A DNA stretch of 64,000 bases from CBDDKS01 sp965230335 (GTDB lineage Bacteria; Pseudomonadota; Gammaproteobacteria; Enterobacterales; Kangiellaceae): positions 2,418,001 through 2,482,000 of the forward strand of contig CBDDKS010000006.1 of NCBI GenBank assembly GCA_965230335.1, given 5' to 3'. Below, piece after piece: positions 18,201-26,620 of this stretch (its first letter is position 1; every line of letters begins with the position of its first letter). The notes under the pieces are model-generated. The model made no database searches and was not told the origin of the DNA. It was given only the letters and a program-made list of their open reading frames with translations. The position numbers and the translations under genes are program-made.

Positions 18201-18436
18201 GGCTTACAGGAAGAAATCGAGTCGTTGATAATGGGTTATCCAGAGCTGCAGAATTACCTGTGTATGATATGTCTGGAGAATGGATGATTGAAGGTAGAGG
18301 TGTTGAGCCAGATATTCGTGTCGATAATCTGCCTTTTACAACATTTAATGGACAAGATAAACAATTAGAAGAAGCGATAAAGTTTTTGCAAAATAAAATT
18401 CAAATGGAGCCTATTCCTGAATTGAAAGTTCGTTAA
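15236..18436 (+). CDS. Tricorn-type protease (beta-propellers, PDZ, S41 catalytic domain)
   Basis: Large peptidase of the tricorn family, 1066 residues. A signal-like N-terminus (CLTFCILFIHLNLIANTGY) suggests periplasmic location. Residues about 20-310 (LVFTAEGDLWVA, ISPDGRFVAFTATYEGAREV) and 330-540 (LSHDGKWIYALNDASGATE) are WD40/TolB-like propeller repeats. A core segment begins at about 680 (WQQMFQDTWYMHKAFFFEPN). A PDZ domain lies near 755-845 (VKVGDRIQSINGVKVNSIAH). The S41-type catalytic region is at about 870-1040, with the nucleophile in TYSNGETFAAAVKAL and the upstream LNVLHSQVY segment. The length matches the archaeal tricorn (about 1070). It probably trims oligopeptides. It is monocistronic. 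Confidence 0.93.
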   Translation: MKYCLTFCILFIHLNLIANTGYYRFPNVHQDTLVFTAEGDLWVATLNDLKAKRLTTHPSEEKEAMISPDGRFVAFTATYEGAREVYIMPIQGGVARRISHENSRVRLQGWTPEQQIIYSTDNFIGAGNNWVLRQVDPVSLQVKTFPLMDAVEGLTDSQGNHLYFIQFGLQLTNDHTKMYRGGAKGELWRFSLKNNQEATRLTQKHIGSVKEPMPYKNNIYFLSDQSGSFNIWKMDKSGNHQEQVTHYKDFSIISASHDQGKVVYQLGADIKLLDLDTGKSQVLPIELVSDFAHLRKRWFNSPLNYLSSARLAPKDDKLVLTSRGRVAIASTDDSRMVDIATPLDSRTRYATLSHDGKWIYALNDASGATEIWRFAADGSRDAKQLTFDSDAFRWYFYPSPDGKWIAHDDKNGDLWLLNVKSGKNKKIFSKGASRSGFSDVEWSLDSQRIALSVDPQGADRNQIVIYDLKKQKSVVLTDPAYHSYAPTFSEDGEWLYFLSNRFFRSKPGSPWGDRNTGAYFERRTQIFAYALKEDITFPFQSKNELMQDKISDDEEDEEKKKVQLESINQQLWKVPVVSGNYRNLSVNNNYLFVMDYVGGTQRKSVIKKIELKPTAKVSVFTEGVRWYQLSNSRKKMLVQKDGSNNQFYLVSANKGFPSKTNNTRFKTSQWKIAIDPKKEWQQMFQDTWYMHKAFFFEPNMRGVDWEVIQKRYFPLLDRVTDRYELSDLFAQMISELNVLHSQVYSSDHPRDASQPQVAALGAVYQQTDKGILIQHIYQHDPELPDRISPLASPYVDVKVGDRIQSINGVKVNSIAHLHQQLLNQANKQVLLELKRKNKSFKVIVEPVSRQYERQLRYLDWVNSRKAFVKQSQSNIGYLHLNAMVGGNMATFVRDFYAQYHMDGLIIDVRRNRGGSIDSWLIEKLLRKAWSFWKPPIGKGYTNMQQTFRGHLVVLTDEMTYSNGETFAAAVKALKLGTVIGKKTAGAGVWLTGRNRVVDNGLSRAAELPVYDMSGEWMIEGRGVEPDIRVDNLPFTTFNGQDKQLEEAIKFLQNKIQMEPIPELKVR

Positions 18437-18500
18437 TAGATTGATTTAGTTATATCAAGGTAACTCTCGGTACAGATAACCCACAGTATAAGATGATTCA

Positions 18501-18552
18501 GACTTTCATTCTTGAAAGTCGGTTGTCATTTTACTTCAAGTAAACTGAAACC
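18501..18552. repeat. Two adjacent hairpins downstream of the tricorn-protease gene
   Basis: Bases 18501-18520 form a perfect 8-bp stem (GACTTTCA/TGAAAGTC) with a TTCT loop. Directly abutting, 18521-18552 fold as GGTT/AACC around TTTACTT/AAGTAAA. Together with the hairpin at 18597-18632 they make a cluster of three structures between convergent genes. No T-run follows, so rho-independent termination is uncertain. Confidence 0.5.
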
Positions 18553-18596
18553 TAAAAGAAAGGCTCAGTTCTTCAATCATGATGCAGGACAAGTAT

Positions 18597-18632
18597 ATAT
18601 TTCCCCGCTCTGTAAGGGGAGCAGGGAAATAT
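18597..18632 (-). terminator. Hairpin at the 3' end of the symporter gene
   Basis: Arms 18597-18610 and 18619-18632 (ATATTTCCCCGCTC against its complement, one mismatch) form a 14-bp stem with an 8-nt loop. It begins 3 nt beyond the symporter stop codon. The flanks are AT-rich but without a long T-run, so it may act as a transcript-end stabiliser rather than a strong terminator. Confidence 0.55.
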
Positions 18633-18634
18633 CG

Positions 18635-19957
18635 TTAAGCTGCACCTGGCGTTTCATCATGTTCAAAATCACTTCCCGCATCCATATCATTGAATATTGT
18701 TTCATCCAGATCATTTTCACTTTTACTGACAATACAGGCAACGGTGGCATCTCCCGTAATATTGATTGCTGTACGAGTCATATCCAATAAGCGATCAATA
18801 CCTAATAAGATACCAATGGCATCGGCAGGTAATCCAACTTGTGCCAATACACCTGATAGCATAATCAAACCTGCACCAGGTACGCCTGCGGTACCAATAG
18901 ACATCAGGGTTGCCATTAAGATAATGGTGAGATATTGACTGGATGTCAGGTCAACACCATACATCTGTGCAATAAAAACGGTGGCAACACCTTGCATAAT
19001 GGCTGTACCATCCATATTGATGGTTGCTCCCAAAGGTAAGGTAAATGAGGCGGTTGTTTTGCCAATACCTAAACGCTTTCTGGCAACTTCCAAGGTAACC
19101 GGTAAAGTGGCAGAGCTGGATGAGGTTGAAAAAGCAAATAACAAAGCGGGCTTCATTTTTTGAAAAAGTGTATAGGGGTTTAGTTGTGTCAGTAAAATCA
19201 ACAGGCTTGAATAGGTGATACTGGCATGCAAAATAAGGCAAGAGATCACTAAAGCAAAATAACCACCTAACTGTTTTAAAGTTTCCCAACCAAATTGATA
19301 TACAACAGCGGCCATAATACAGAAGACACCATAGGGTGCGATGTGCATAATTAAAGTGACCATTTTTAAAATAAGCTCGTTAAAATCATTAAAGAATACA
19401 GTCAGTCTTTTAGCGGTATCTGATGTTAGCCAGGAAATAGAAATACCCAGCAGAATTGCGAAAACAATCAGTTGCAGCATATTACCTTGGGCCAGGGTTT
19501 TAAATGGATTATCGGTTACCATACCGGCGAAAACATTGAGTAAAGAAGGGGCTTCTTTACCAGAATAACCTGAGTCAGGTAGAGGAATACCTGTACCTGA
19601 TTGGAATAAACTGGCTATTAATAAAGCAATAGATATGGCAATGGTTGTGGTGAGTAAATACAGCAAGATGCTTTTGATGCCTAAAGATCCTAATTTTTTG
19701 GGATCAGATAAGGTGCAAGTGCCACAGACAAGAGAAACCAGTACCAGGGGGACCACCATCATTCTAAGTGCGTTCATAAAAAGTTGTTTAATAAGTTCAA
19801 ACAATCCATGAATAAAATAAGGTTCTATAATGGGTTTACTGGAAGGTAACCAGTTTACAATGAGAGATAATAGAAAGCCTAATAAACTACCTAAGCCTAA
19901 TGCAATCAGTACTTTGGTGCTTAAAGAAAAGGTGGTTTTTGAGGGAGTGGTATTCAT
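18635..19957 (-). CDS. Dicarboxylate/amino acid:cation symporter (DAACS family)
   Basis: Sodium- or proton-coupled carrier of the GltP/DctA/SstT family, 440 residues. The characteristic serine-rich re-entrant loop is present (FAFSTSSSSATLPVTLEVA), as is the substrate-binding helix region GATINMDGTAIMQGVATVFI and the HP2 loop GTAGVPGAGLIMLSGVLAQVG. The C-terminal helix contains DRLLDMTRTAINITGDATVA; the Arg in DMTRT suggests acidic substrates in this family. An acidic cytoplasmic tail ends the protein. It converges with the tricorn gene, 198 bp apart. The exact substrate (glutamate, aspartate or C4-dicarboxylate) cannot be fixed. Confidence 0.92.
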   Translation of the reverse strand: MNTTPSKTTFSLSTKVLIALGLGSLLGFLLSLIVNWLPSSKPIIEPYFIHGLFELIKQLFMNALRMMVVPLVLVSLVCGTCTLSDPKKLGSLGIKSILLYLLTTTIAISIALLIASLFQSGTGIPLPDSGYSGKEAPSLLNVFAGMVTDNPFKTLAQGNMLQLIVFAILLGISISWLTSDTAKRLTVFFNDFNELILKMVTLIMHIAPYGVFCIMAAVVYQFGWETLKQLGGYFALVISCLILHASITYSSLLILLTQLNPYTLFQKMKPALLFAFSTSSSSATLPVTLEVARKRLGIGKTTASFTLPLGATINMDGTAIMQGVATVFIAQMYGVDLTSSQYLTIILMATLMSIGTAGVPGAGLIMLSGVLAQVGLPADAIGILLGIDRLLDMTRTAINITGDATVACIVSKSENDLDETIFNDMDAGSDFEHDETPGAA

Positions 19958-20138
19958 AACAACGATTCGTTTATTTCAAAATAGCTTTTCAGGCTAACAC
20001 GCTTATTAATATATTAAAAGAGTATCAGGTGGTTAGAATGGAAAATCAGCTAGTATTTGCTAACCTTAGATTAGAAAATAACCAATTTAATTCAGATGTC
20101 TTTATTATTTAAATTATAATTTTAAGCGATAATTACTT

Positions 20139-23018
20139 ATGCTTTATTGGGTGAGATATCACCATTATTTATGTTCAGTGATGTGTTCACTGTTCATTAC
20201 TCTATTTACAGTTCAATTCGCACAAGCATCCGAATTGAATTTGTATAACATTGCCGAATGGTCATTTGAGTCAGAGCACCAGATGACTCATGATTTACAA
20301 TATAGCCGTATCGTTAACAAACTCATGACACAGGATGTTTTCAATGGGAGTAGCCTATCAACTGACACTGCTTATTTAAACTCATCTGAAAAAACCTTTA
20401 AAAAAATACATATTGATTATTTTGTTATTGTGACGGTTGGAATTATTTTTATCGCACTGCTTATTTTTTATTATTTTAAACGGCAAGGCATTATTCTCAT
20501 CACATTTACTTGCATGGTTTTAGTCGGTGTAGTGACTTGGGAGTTAGAAAAAGCCTATATTGATCGTTTGCTTATTCAAAGACATACAGAGACATTACAG
20601 GAATTATCCCCTGTTAGGGCAAAATTTGAAGCAGTGCTCAATAATAATTTAACCTATCTTCAGGGATTAAGTATCTATATCGGTACAAAACCCAATATTT
20701 CGAAAGAAGACTTTTTAGCTTATGTGCGGCCTATAGTTGATAGTCAACCCTTATTAGTCAATATGGCAGCAGCACCAGATTTGGTGATTCGATATTTGTA
20801 TCCCTGGAAAGGTAATGAGCTTGCTATGAATTTGGATTACAAAAAGCATCCACAACAAAAAGAAGATGCTTTATATGTTAAGAATCATGGAGAAATGTTA
20901 ATTACAGGACCAGTGGAATTAGTACAGGGTGGTTTGGCATTTATCGGGAGAGCTCCCGTATACTTTTACGATAAGAAAAGGGAAAATAAAACATTTTGGG
21001 GTATTGTTTCTTCACCTATTCTTGCCAGAAAAATGTACGAACAATCTGGATTGTTAAATGAACAGCTGACCATTGATATTGCAATAAAAAAGAAAAAACA
21101 TTTGACCCAAAAAAAACAGATTATTTTTGGTAATCCTAAAGTATTTGAATTTAATCCTGTGGTTATATTGGCACAAATAAAAAATACAACATTTGAATTC
21201 GCTGCTATTCCTAAAGGAGGGTGGACTGTTGATATGACGACAGTCTGGATTATTCGTTCATTGGGAATTTCTTTAGCATTATTGCTGAGTTTTATACTGA
21301 TACGGCATCATCAATACAGGATGTCACAAGATAGAATGTCACTTGCCTTGAAAGAAAGCAAGGAGCTTTTAGCCAGTGTCGGTTATTTAGCTTCAGTTGC
21401 TGGTGTGAAACTTAACTTTGAACATAAGATTTTAAGTTATGATGAAGCATTAATACGTATTTTACATTTATCAAAAGAATTTCCACCAGAAAATCTTGAA
21501 GAGTTGGTGAAAAATTTTGATGAAACATCAAAAGAAAAGTTAATGCATGCTTTAAATGAAGCAGAATTGGAACAGCAAGTGTTTGAGTTGGAGTTGCGTT
21601 GTGTTGTTGAAGGGTCAAAAGATATTTGGTTTCATGTGTTGGTAGAAATGAGTATTGCATCAGATGGTAATCGATTTGTAATTTGTTCTTTTCAGGATAT
21701 CAGTGATAAGAAAGAAGCTGCAGATTTTATTGAATACCAGGCGAATTATGATATGTTAACAGGGCTTGCAAACAGGCGTTTATTTAGCAAACATTTTAAG
21801 GAAATGATAGAGAATAATAAAGATGAATTAGCATTGTTTTTTATTGGTATTGATAACTTAAAACCTATCAATGATTCGTTAGGTCATTTTGTTGGCGATG
21901 AGTTACTTATTAGTATCGGAAAAAGATTAAAATTACATATTAATGACGATGATTTTTTGGCTAGATTAAATGGTGATGAATTTGCCATTATTTTAAATAG
22001 AAAAACCAATAAGCAAACACTGTCCCTTATTTTGGAAAATTTAACAGAAAACTTAAAGGAAAGTTATGAGTTAAGAGAGCATGTGGTTCATGTCAGTGCA
22101 AGTATTGGTGTTGCACTTTATCCCAAAGATGCGACGGATGTTGATCAGGTTTTGAAAAAAGCAGGGCAGGCAATGAGTGTTGCCAAAAGAGAAGGCAGGA
22201 GTTGCTGGCGGGTGTTTTCTGAAGAGATGCAAAGTGCATCAGATTTGAGACAGTCTATGCATACTTGCTTGATTGAAGATTTGGACAATGAAAAATTATT
22301 TATGAACTATCAGCCTATTATTAATTTGGATACCGGGCTAATGGAAAAGTGTGAAGCCTTGGTACGATGGAAAAATGATATATTGGGTATGGTGCCACCT
22401 GATAAATTTATTAAGTTAGCAGAAGAAACAGAATTAATTAAGAAAATCGGTTTGTTTGTAATTAAACAAGTCAAAGAGGATATACAATATATCTGTTTTG
22501 AAGATGTGTCTTCATTGGGTGTGACGGTGAATGTGTCCCCTAAAGAATTATTATCAGATAAAAAATATCTGGATTTGTGGCTAGCATCTATTTTGGAATT
22601 ACGGCGACATTGCCAGGTGACCATTGAAATTACTGAAAATGTATTTGTACAGGATTCAGATAAAGCTTTTCAAATATTATCCAAAGTCAAGGATAATGGT
22701 GTAAGTATTGCCATTGATGATTTTGGTACGGGTTACTCATCGTTAAGTTATTTGGCAAGATATCCGGTTGATTTTCTAAAGATAGATAGAAGTTTTATTG
22801 ATGAATTGACCATAAAAAAAGAAAAGCAAACCTTAGTGGAATCCATATTGGCTATGGCAAAACGTTTGAATATTAAAGTTGTTGCTGAAGGTGTGGAAAC
22901 CAATGAACAGGCAAATTATTTGCATCAACAGGGATGTGATTATGTACAAGGGTATTTTTATTCAAAACCTTTGGAACGTTCAATATTAAAGGCACTGTTG
23001 TATAAAAAATATAAATAA
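20139..23018 (+). CDS. Membrane CHASE-GGDEF-EAL protein, probably a c-di-GMP phosphodiesterase
   Basis: Signalling protein of 959 residues. It has an N-terminal signal or helix (to about residue 31), two helices (about 84-131), a periplasmic CHASE domain (about 150-360, with VNMAAAPDLVIRYLYPWKGN and GLAFIGRAPVYF), a further helix (about 375-393) and a PAS-like segment (about 405-525). A GGDEF domain spans about 535-690 and an EAL domain about 700-950. The cyclase loop is degenerate: RLNGDEFAIIL instead of GGDEF, so the domain is probably inactive or GTP-sensing. The EAL domain looks intact (CEALVRWKND, ITENVF, IAIDDFGTGYSSLSYLARYP, VVAEGVETNEQ). A 134-bp inverted-repeat element follows 1 nt after the stop. 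Confidence 0.93.
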   Translation: MLYWVRYHHYLCSVMCSLFITLFTVQFAQASELNLYNIAEWSFESEHQMTHDLQYSRIVNKLMTQDVFNGSSLSTDTAYLNSSEKTFKKIHIDYFVIVTVGIIFIALLIFYYFKRQGIILITFTCMVLVGVVTWELEKAYIDRLLIQRHTETLQELSPVRAKFEAVLNNNLTYLQGLSIYIGTKPNISKEDFLAYVRPIVDSQPLLVNMAAAPDLVIRYLYPWKGNELAMNLDYKKHPQQKEDALYVKNHGEMLITGPVELVQGGLAFIGRAPVYFYDKKRENKTFWGIVSSPILARKMYEQSGLLNEQLTIDIAIKKKKHLTQKKQIIFGNPKVFEFNPVVILAQIKNTTFEFAAIPKGGWTVDMTTVWIIRSLGISLALLLSFILIRHHQYRMSQDRMSLALKESKELLASVGYLASVAGVKLNFEHKILSYDEALIRILHLSKEFPPENLEELVKNFDETSKEKLMHALNEAELEQQVFELELRCVVEGSKDIWFHVLVEMSIASDGNRFVICSFQDISDKKEAADFIEYQANYDMLTGLANRRLFSKHFKEMIENNKDELALFFIGIDNLKPINDSLGHFVGDELLISIGKRLKLHINDDDFLARLNGDEFAIILNRKTNKQTLSLILENLTENLKESYELREHVVHVSASIGVALYPKDATDVDQVLKKAGQAMSVAKREGRSCWRVFSEEMQSASDLRQSMHTCLIEDLDNEKLFMNYQPIINLDTGLMEKCEALVRWKNDILGMVPPDKFIKLAEETELIKKIGLFVIKQVKEDIQYICFEDVSSLGVTVNVSPKELLSDKKYLDLWLASILELRRHCQVTIEITENVFVQDSDKAFQILSKVKDNGVSIAIDDFGTGYSSLSYLARYPVDFLKIDRSFIDELTIKKEKQTLVESILAMAKRLNIKVVAEGVETNEQANYLHQQGCDYVQGYFYSKPLERSILKALLYKKYK

Positions 23019-23019
23019 G

Positions 23020-23153
23020 CTCAGCTGCGCATAAGAAAAGTTCTCATTACTTTGCCTATGAATCAATCGATAAATGTTATGCGATAAAGGTTTAAAATCT
23101 ATACTCAATCAAAAGTTATACTAATACTTTAATTTTTCTTATGCGCAGCTGAG
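23020..23153. mobile_element. MITE-like 134-bp element with perfect 20-bp terminal inverted repeats
   Basis: Arms 23020-23039 and 23134-23153 are exact complements (CTCAGCTGCGCATAAGAAAA and its inverse). They enclose 94 bp of AT-rich, non-coding DNA. Size and structure fit a miniature inverted-repeat element. No clear target-site duplication is seen, and no transposase with matching ends is in the window. It could also serve as the transcript end of the upstream gene. Confidence 0.55.
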
Positions 23154-23365
23154 GTTAAATAGCTCTTATTCTTTCATCATTAAATCTGCTGATGATTTGA
23201 GTGTTTTTTGATATAATCCCCAATATTCCATTCTTCAGTATTATACAATTGTTATTTTAAACATTATTATTTTAGATTATGTTATCTTTTATCGATTTAT
23301 TACAACACTACTTATGTCCGCCTGGTGATGGTGTTTTTACCGTTAATACGGCCAAGGAGCACAAA

Positions 23366-24373
23366 ATGGCACTCCAGAAACAACTTTATGGTGAAAGTGC
23401 CAATGTGCATGAAGCCTGGCGGGATTCTTTACACGCATTAGGTTCATCCAATGATCATGTTGCTATGTTAGGTATTGCTTCTGATTGTGGTGGCGGTATT
23501 TTGCGAGGAGCCAACTGGGGACCTCTTTTTTTAAGAAATGCATTGTTAAAACATCATGGAGATATTCGGGCTTTTGATTTAGGCGATGTTCGTGTCATTC
23601 CACATTTATTACATGACAAGTATCTGAATCAGGCCACACAAGACAACTGCCGTCAGGCTTTATATCACAATAAACAGAATGATTTGTCGGTGAGCCCTTT
23701 ATCTATCACAGAAAAAGTAGCATCTGCCTGTTACCAGGAGCATCCGAAAATCCGTTTGTTTGCGATGGGAGGAGATCATTCGATATCTTATCCTTTGGTA
23801 AAAGCTTTTTTACAGGATCGAAAAGCACGTCATATTCGTGCGGCAATTATTCATTTTGATGCTCATACGGATTTATTGCATGAGCGTTTGGGCATTGATT
23901 TATGTTTTGGTTCCTGGTGTACACATATTCTGGATGATTTACATAGCCCGGAACATTTAATCCAGCTGGGTATTCGGAGTAGTGGCAAGAAACAATCTCA
24001 CTGGGAAGATACTTTTGGCGTGAGACAGTTTTGGGCTGAGCAAATAGAGTCACAAGGTGCCGACTTTATTACACAACAAGTATTGTCTTTGTTACATTCG
24101 GAAAAGATCGATGAATTATATGTCAGCTTTGATATTGATGCCCTAGATCAGACCTATGCACCCGCTACAGGAACGCCGGAGCCAGGTGGCTTAAACCCAC
24201 AACAGGCACTTGATATATTATCAGGTTTATCTAAAGAATATCCTATTGTTGCTGCAGATATGATGGAAATTGCACCATTTACCAACTCTGTGGGTATTGC
24301 TGATGCTGCAGAAATCACTTTAAAGTCAGGTGCGGATATATCGGCTTTTTTATTGTCTGCCATGTCATCCTAA
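23366..24373 (+). CDS. Arginase/agmatinase-family ureohydrolase
   Basis: Binuclear-manganese hydrolase of the ureohydrolase superfamily, 335 residues from the ATG at 23366. All three metal-binding signatures are present: FAMGGDHSISYPLV, IHFDAHTDLLHE and YVSFDIDALDQTYAPATGTP. It may act as arginase, agmatinase or formiminoglutamase; the neighbouring arginine genes favour a guanidino substrate. The start is chosen because AAGGAG sits 6 nt upstream; an in-frame ATG at 23279 would add 29 residues without a ribosome-binding site. It lies 23 nt before astE, so the two are probably co-transcribed. Confidence 0.88.
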   Translation: MALQKQLYGESANVHEAWRDSLHALGSSNDHVAMLGIASDCGGGILRGANWGPLFLRNALLKHHGDIRAFDLGDVRVIPHLLHDKYLNQATQDNCRQALYHNKQNDLSVSPLSITEKVASACYQEHPKIRLFAMGGDHSISYPLVKAFLQDRKARHIRAAIIHFDAHTDLLHERLGIDLCFGSWCTHILDDLHSPEHLIQLGIRSSGKKQSHWEDTFGVRQFWAEQIESQGADFITQQVLSLLHSEKIDELYVSFDIDALDQTYAPATGTPEPGGLNPQQALDILSGLSKEYPIVAADMMEIAPFTNSVGIADAAEITLKSGADISAFLLSAMSS

Positions 24374-24396
24374 ATTGAATAGATAGAGTCAATACC

Positions 24397-25431
24397 ATGT
24401 CCGAAATAATCAAACAAAGATTATTGAATCAGGGATTCCTGAATGTCACTCGCCATTATGAATCTGGTATTGAAGTACCAGTGAAGATTGATTTAGCGAA
24501 TGGTACACAGGTAGAGCTTTTGGATACCGGTGTGTTGGTATTAACGCCTCGAGTTGCTCAAGATTATGATTTAGTTTTTTCTGCAGCGATACATGGCAAT
24601 GAAACAGCACCGATTGAATTATTGGATCAATTGGTTGCTGATGTTTTAAGTGAAAAAATATCAGTGAATAACAGGACGTTGATATTGTTGGGAAACCCTG
24701 TGGCAATGAATCAGGGGCGCCGGTTTATGGATGAGAATATGAATCGGCTATTTAGTGGTGCACATAGTGGCAAAGAGCATCCCGAAGCCAAAAGAGCAGC
24801 TTTACTGGAAAAAACGGTTCAGACCTTTTTTGAATCCCGAGATGATAAACAACGTATTCATTATGATCTTCACACAGCCATACGAGGTTCAGTACATCGA
24901 AGATTTGCGGTGTATCCTTTTACACCAGATAATCAGTGGGATTGGCAGGCGTTGAAATATCTTTATAAAATGAATATTAAAACGGTCTTGTTAGGCCATA
25001 AGCCTTCGACAACGTTTTCTTATTTTAGCCATGCACAGTTTGATGCACAGGCATTTACACTTGAGTTAGGGCAGGTAAAACCATTTGGAGAAAATGATCC
25101 ACAAGAATTTTCAGATGTTTATCAGGTATTGGTGGATTTGCTGCAAAATACCATCAATGCAAAGGATAAAGTCGATGGCAGCACATTGAATATTTTTGAC
25201 GTTAAGCAAGAATTGATTAAACACAGTGATTCTTTTCGATTAAACTTTTCAGAGACAACAAAAAATTTTACAGAATTTGATGAAGGTGATGTGTTATCAG
25301 ATGATCATCAGGGTGGCTATCGGGTACAATCCAAGGGTGAGGCGATTGTCTTTCCTAATGCTAATATACCCGTAGGTCAACGGGCAGGGCTGATTGTGCA
25401 ACGTAGAGTATTTACACAAATGATAGAGTAA
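24397..25431 (+). CDS. astE: Succinylglutamate desuccinylase / aspartoacylase-family zinc hydrolase
   Basis: Zinc carboxypeptidase-fold amidohydrolase of 344 residues. The metal-binding elements are visible: SAAIHGNETAPIELLD (His, Glu), RFMDENMNRLFSG, and YDLHTAIRGSVHRRFAVYPF (His). Also seen is FTLELGQVKPFGEND. These match AstE, which releases glutamate from N-succinylglutamate at the end of the arginine succinyltransferase pathway. No astA, astB, astC or astD is present. Instead, argC and argB follow immediately (51-nt gap), which raises a biosynthetic role as an N-acyl-ornithine or N-acyl-glutamate deacylase. The family is firm; the role is open. Confidence 0.88.
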   Translation: MSEIIKQRLLNQGFLNVTRHYESGIEVPVKIDLANGTQVELLDTGVLVLTPRVAQDYDLVFSAAIHGNETAPIELLDQLVADVLSEKISVNNRTLILLGNPVAMNQGRRFMDENMNRLFSGAHSGKEHPEAKRAALLEKTVQTFFESRDDKQRIHYDLHTAIRGSVHRRFAVYPFTPDNQWDWQALKYLYKMNIKTVLLGHKPSTTFSYFSHAQFDAQAFTLELGQVKPFGENDPQEFSDVYQVLVDLLQNTINAKDKVDGSTLNIFDVKQELIKHSDSFRLNFSETTKNFTEFDEGDVLSDDHQGGYRVQSKGEAIVFPNANIPVGQRAGLIVQRRVFTQMIE

Positions 25432-25481
25432 CATTGATAAACACCCCCTAATACAGTTTAAAATAAATAGGTGATAGTGAT

Positions 25482-26540
25482 ATGAGCAAAGTGAAAGTAT
25501 CCATTATTGGTGGTGCCGGTTATGGCTCCGCAGAAATTTTACGACATTTATTGGTAAGAGATGATGTTGAAATACTTCGAATTTCCAGTAAAGATTATAT
25601 TGGTCAAAGTGTGAGTCAGGTACATCGTGCTTTAGTGGGTTTTGATGATTTGATTTTACAGGATATATCACCTCAGGAATGTGCAGAAGGTGCCGATATT
25701 GTTTTTTTGGCAATGCCACATATTACGACAGCAAAAGTTGCTATGTCTTTACTGGATACTGATGTGCGAATCATCGATTTATCCGGTGATTTTCGTTTGC
25801 ATAACCTGGAAGATTACACAAGAGATTATGCACCAGAGCATCCTTGTCCTGAACGTTTGGGTACTTTTGTGTATGGAATGCCCGAATTAAACGAAGCATC
25901 CATTCGTACAGCGAAACATGTGGCAAGCCCAGGCTGTTTTGCAACAGGTATCGCGATGGGATTATTGCCGCTGGCCAATGCGGGTTTATTAAAAGGGACC
26001 AATGTGCGTAATGTATCTATGACGGGTTCATCTGGCTCAGGTGTAAAACCTCAGGCAGGTACGCATCATGCAGTGAGAGTCAATAATCTAAAAACCTATA
26101 AAACCCTGTTTCATCAACATCGCTCAGAAATTTTGCAAACTTTGTATTCTGCTGGTGGTGAAAAGGTTGCGCTGGACTTTGTTCCTGTTTCTGCCCCCTT
26201 AGTGAGAGGTATTCTGGCGGTATCGCAATTGGATTTGCCAGACAATCATGATGTACAAAGCATACAGTCGTTATATGAAGCGTATTATGGTGATCATAAG
26301 TTGGTGAGCATTATGCCTGTTGGCGTGTCTCCAGAGGTGGTTGCGGTATCTGGTACAGCAAGAGTTGAAATTGGTATTACTGTGCGCCATGATGAAGAGA
26401 CAGGCGTTAAAACTCTGTGTTGTACATCGGCCATTGATAATTTAATTAAAGGGGGTGCAGGTCAGGCTATTCAAAGTTTTAATTTAATGACTGATAAACC
26501 GATGCATTATGGCTTGGATAATCCAGGGTTATGGCCATAG
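25482..26540 (+). CDS. argC: N-acetyl-gamma-glutamyl-phosphate reductase
   Basis: Third step of arginine synthesis, NADPH-dependent reduction of the N-acyl-glutamyl phosphate. It has 352 residues. The N-terminal Rossmann motif is SIIGGAGYGSAEILRHL, with the catalytic cysteine in HVASPGCFATGIAMGLLPL. The substrate-binding signature SGSSGSGVKPQAGTHHAVRV-like block (SMTGSSGSGVKPQ) is visible, and DFVPVSAPLVRGIL appears later. It is followed 80 nt downstream by argB. The acyl group handled (acetyl or succinyl) cannot be told from sequence by eye. Confidence 0.93.
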   Translation: MSKVKVSIIGGAGYGSAEILRHLLVRDDVEILRISSKDYIGQSVSQVHRALVGFDDLILQDISPQECAEGADIVFLAMPHITTAKVAMSLLDTDVRIIDLSGDFRLHNLEDYTRDYAPEHPCPERLGTFVYGMPELNEASIRTAKHVASPGCFATGIAMGLLPLANAGLLKGTNVRNVSMTGSSGSGVKPQAGTHHAVRVNNLKTYKTLFHQHRSEILQTLYSAGGEKVALDFVPVSAPLVRGILAVSQLDLPDNHDVQSIQSLYEAYYGDHKLVSIMPVGVSPEVVAVSGTARVEIGITVRHDEETGVKTLCCTSAIDNLIKGGAGQAIQSFNLMTDKPMHYGLDNPGLWP

Positions 26541-26620
26541 AAAAGTGAGTATTGAAAACCGTATCTTGACGTAATTTGAGATAAATTTTTTTAGATGCTT
26601 TTTGCAATAGAGAATAAATA

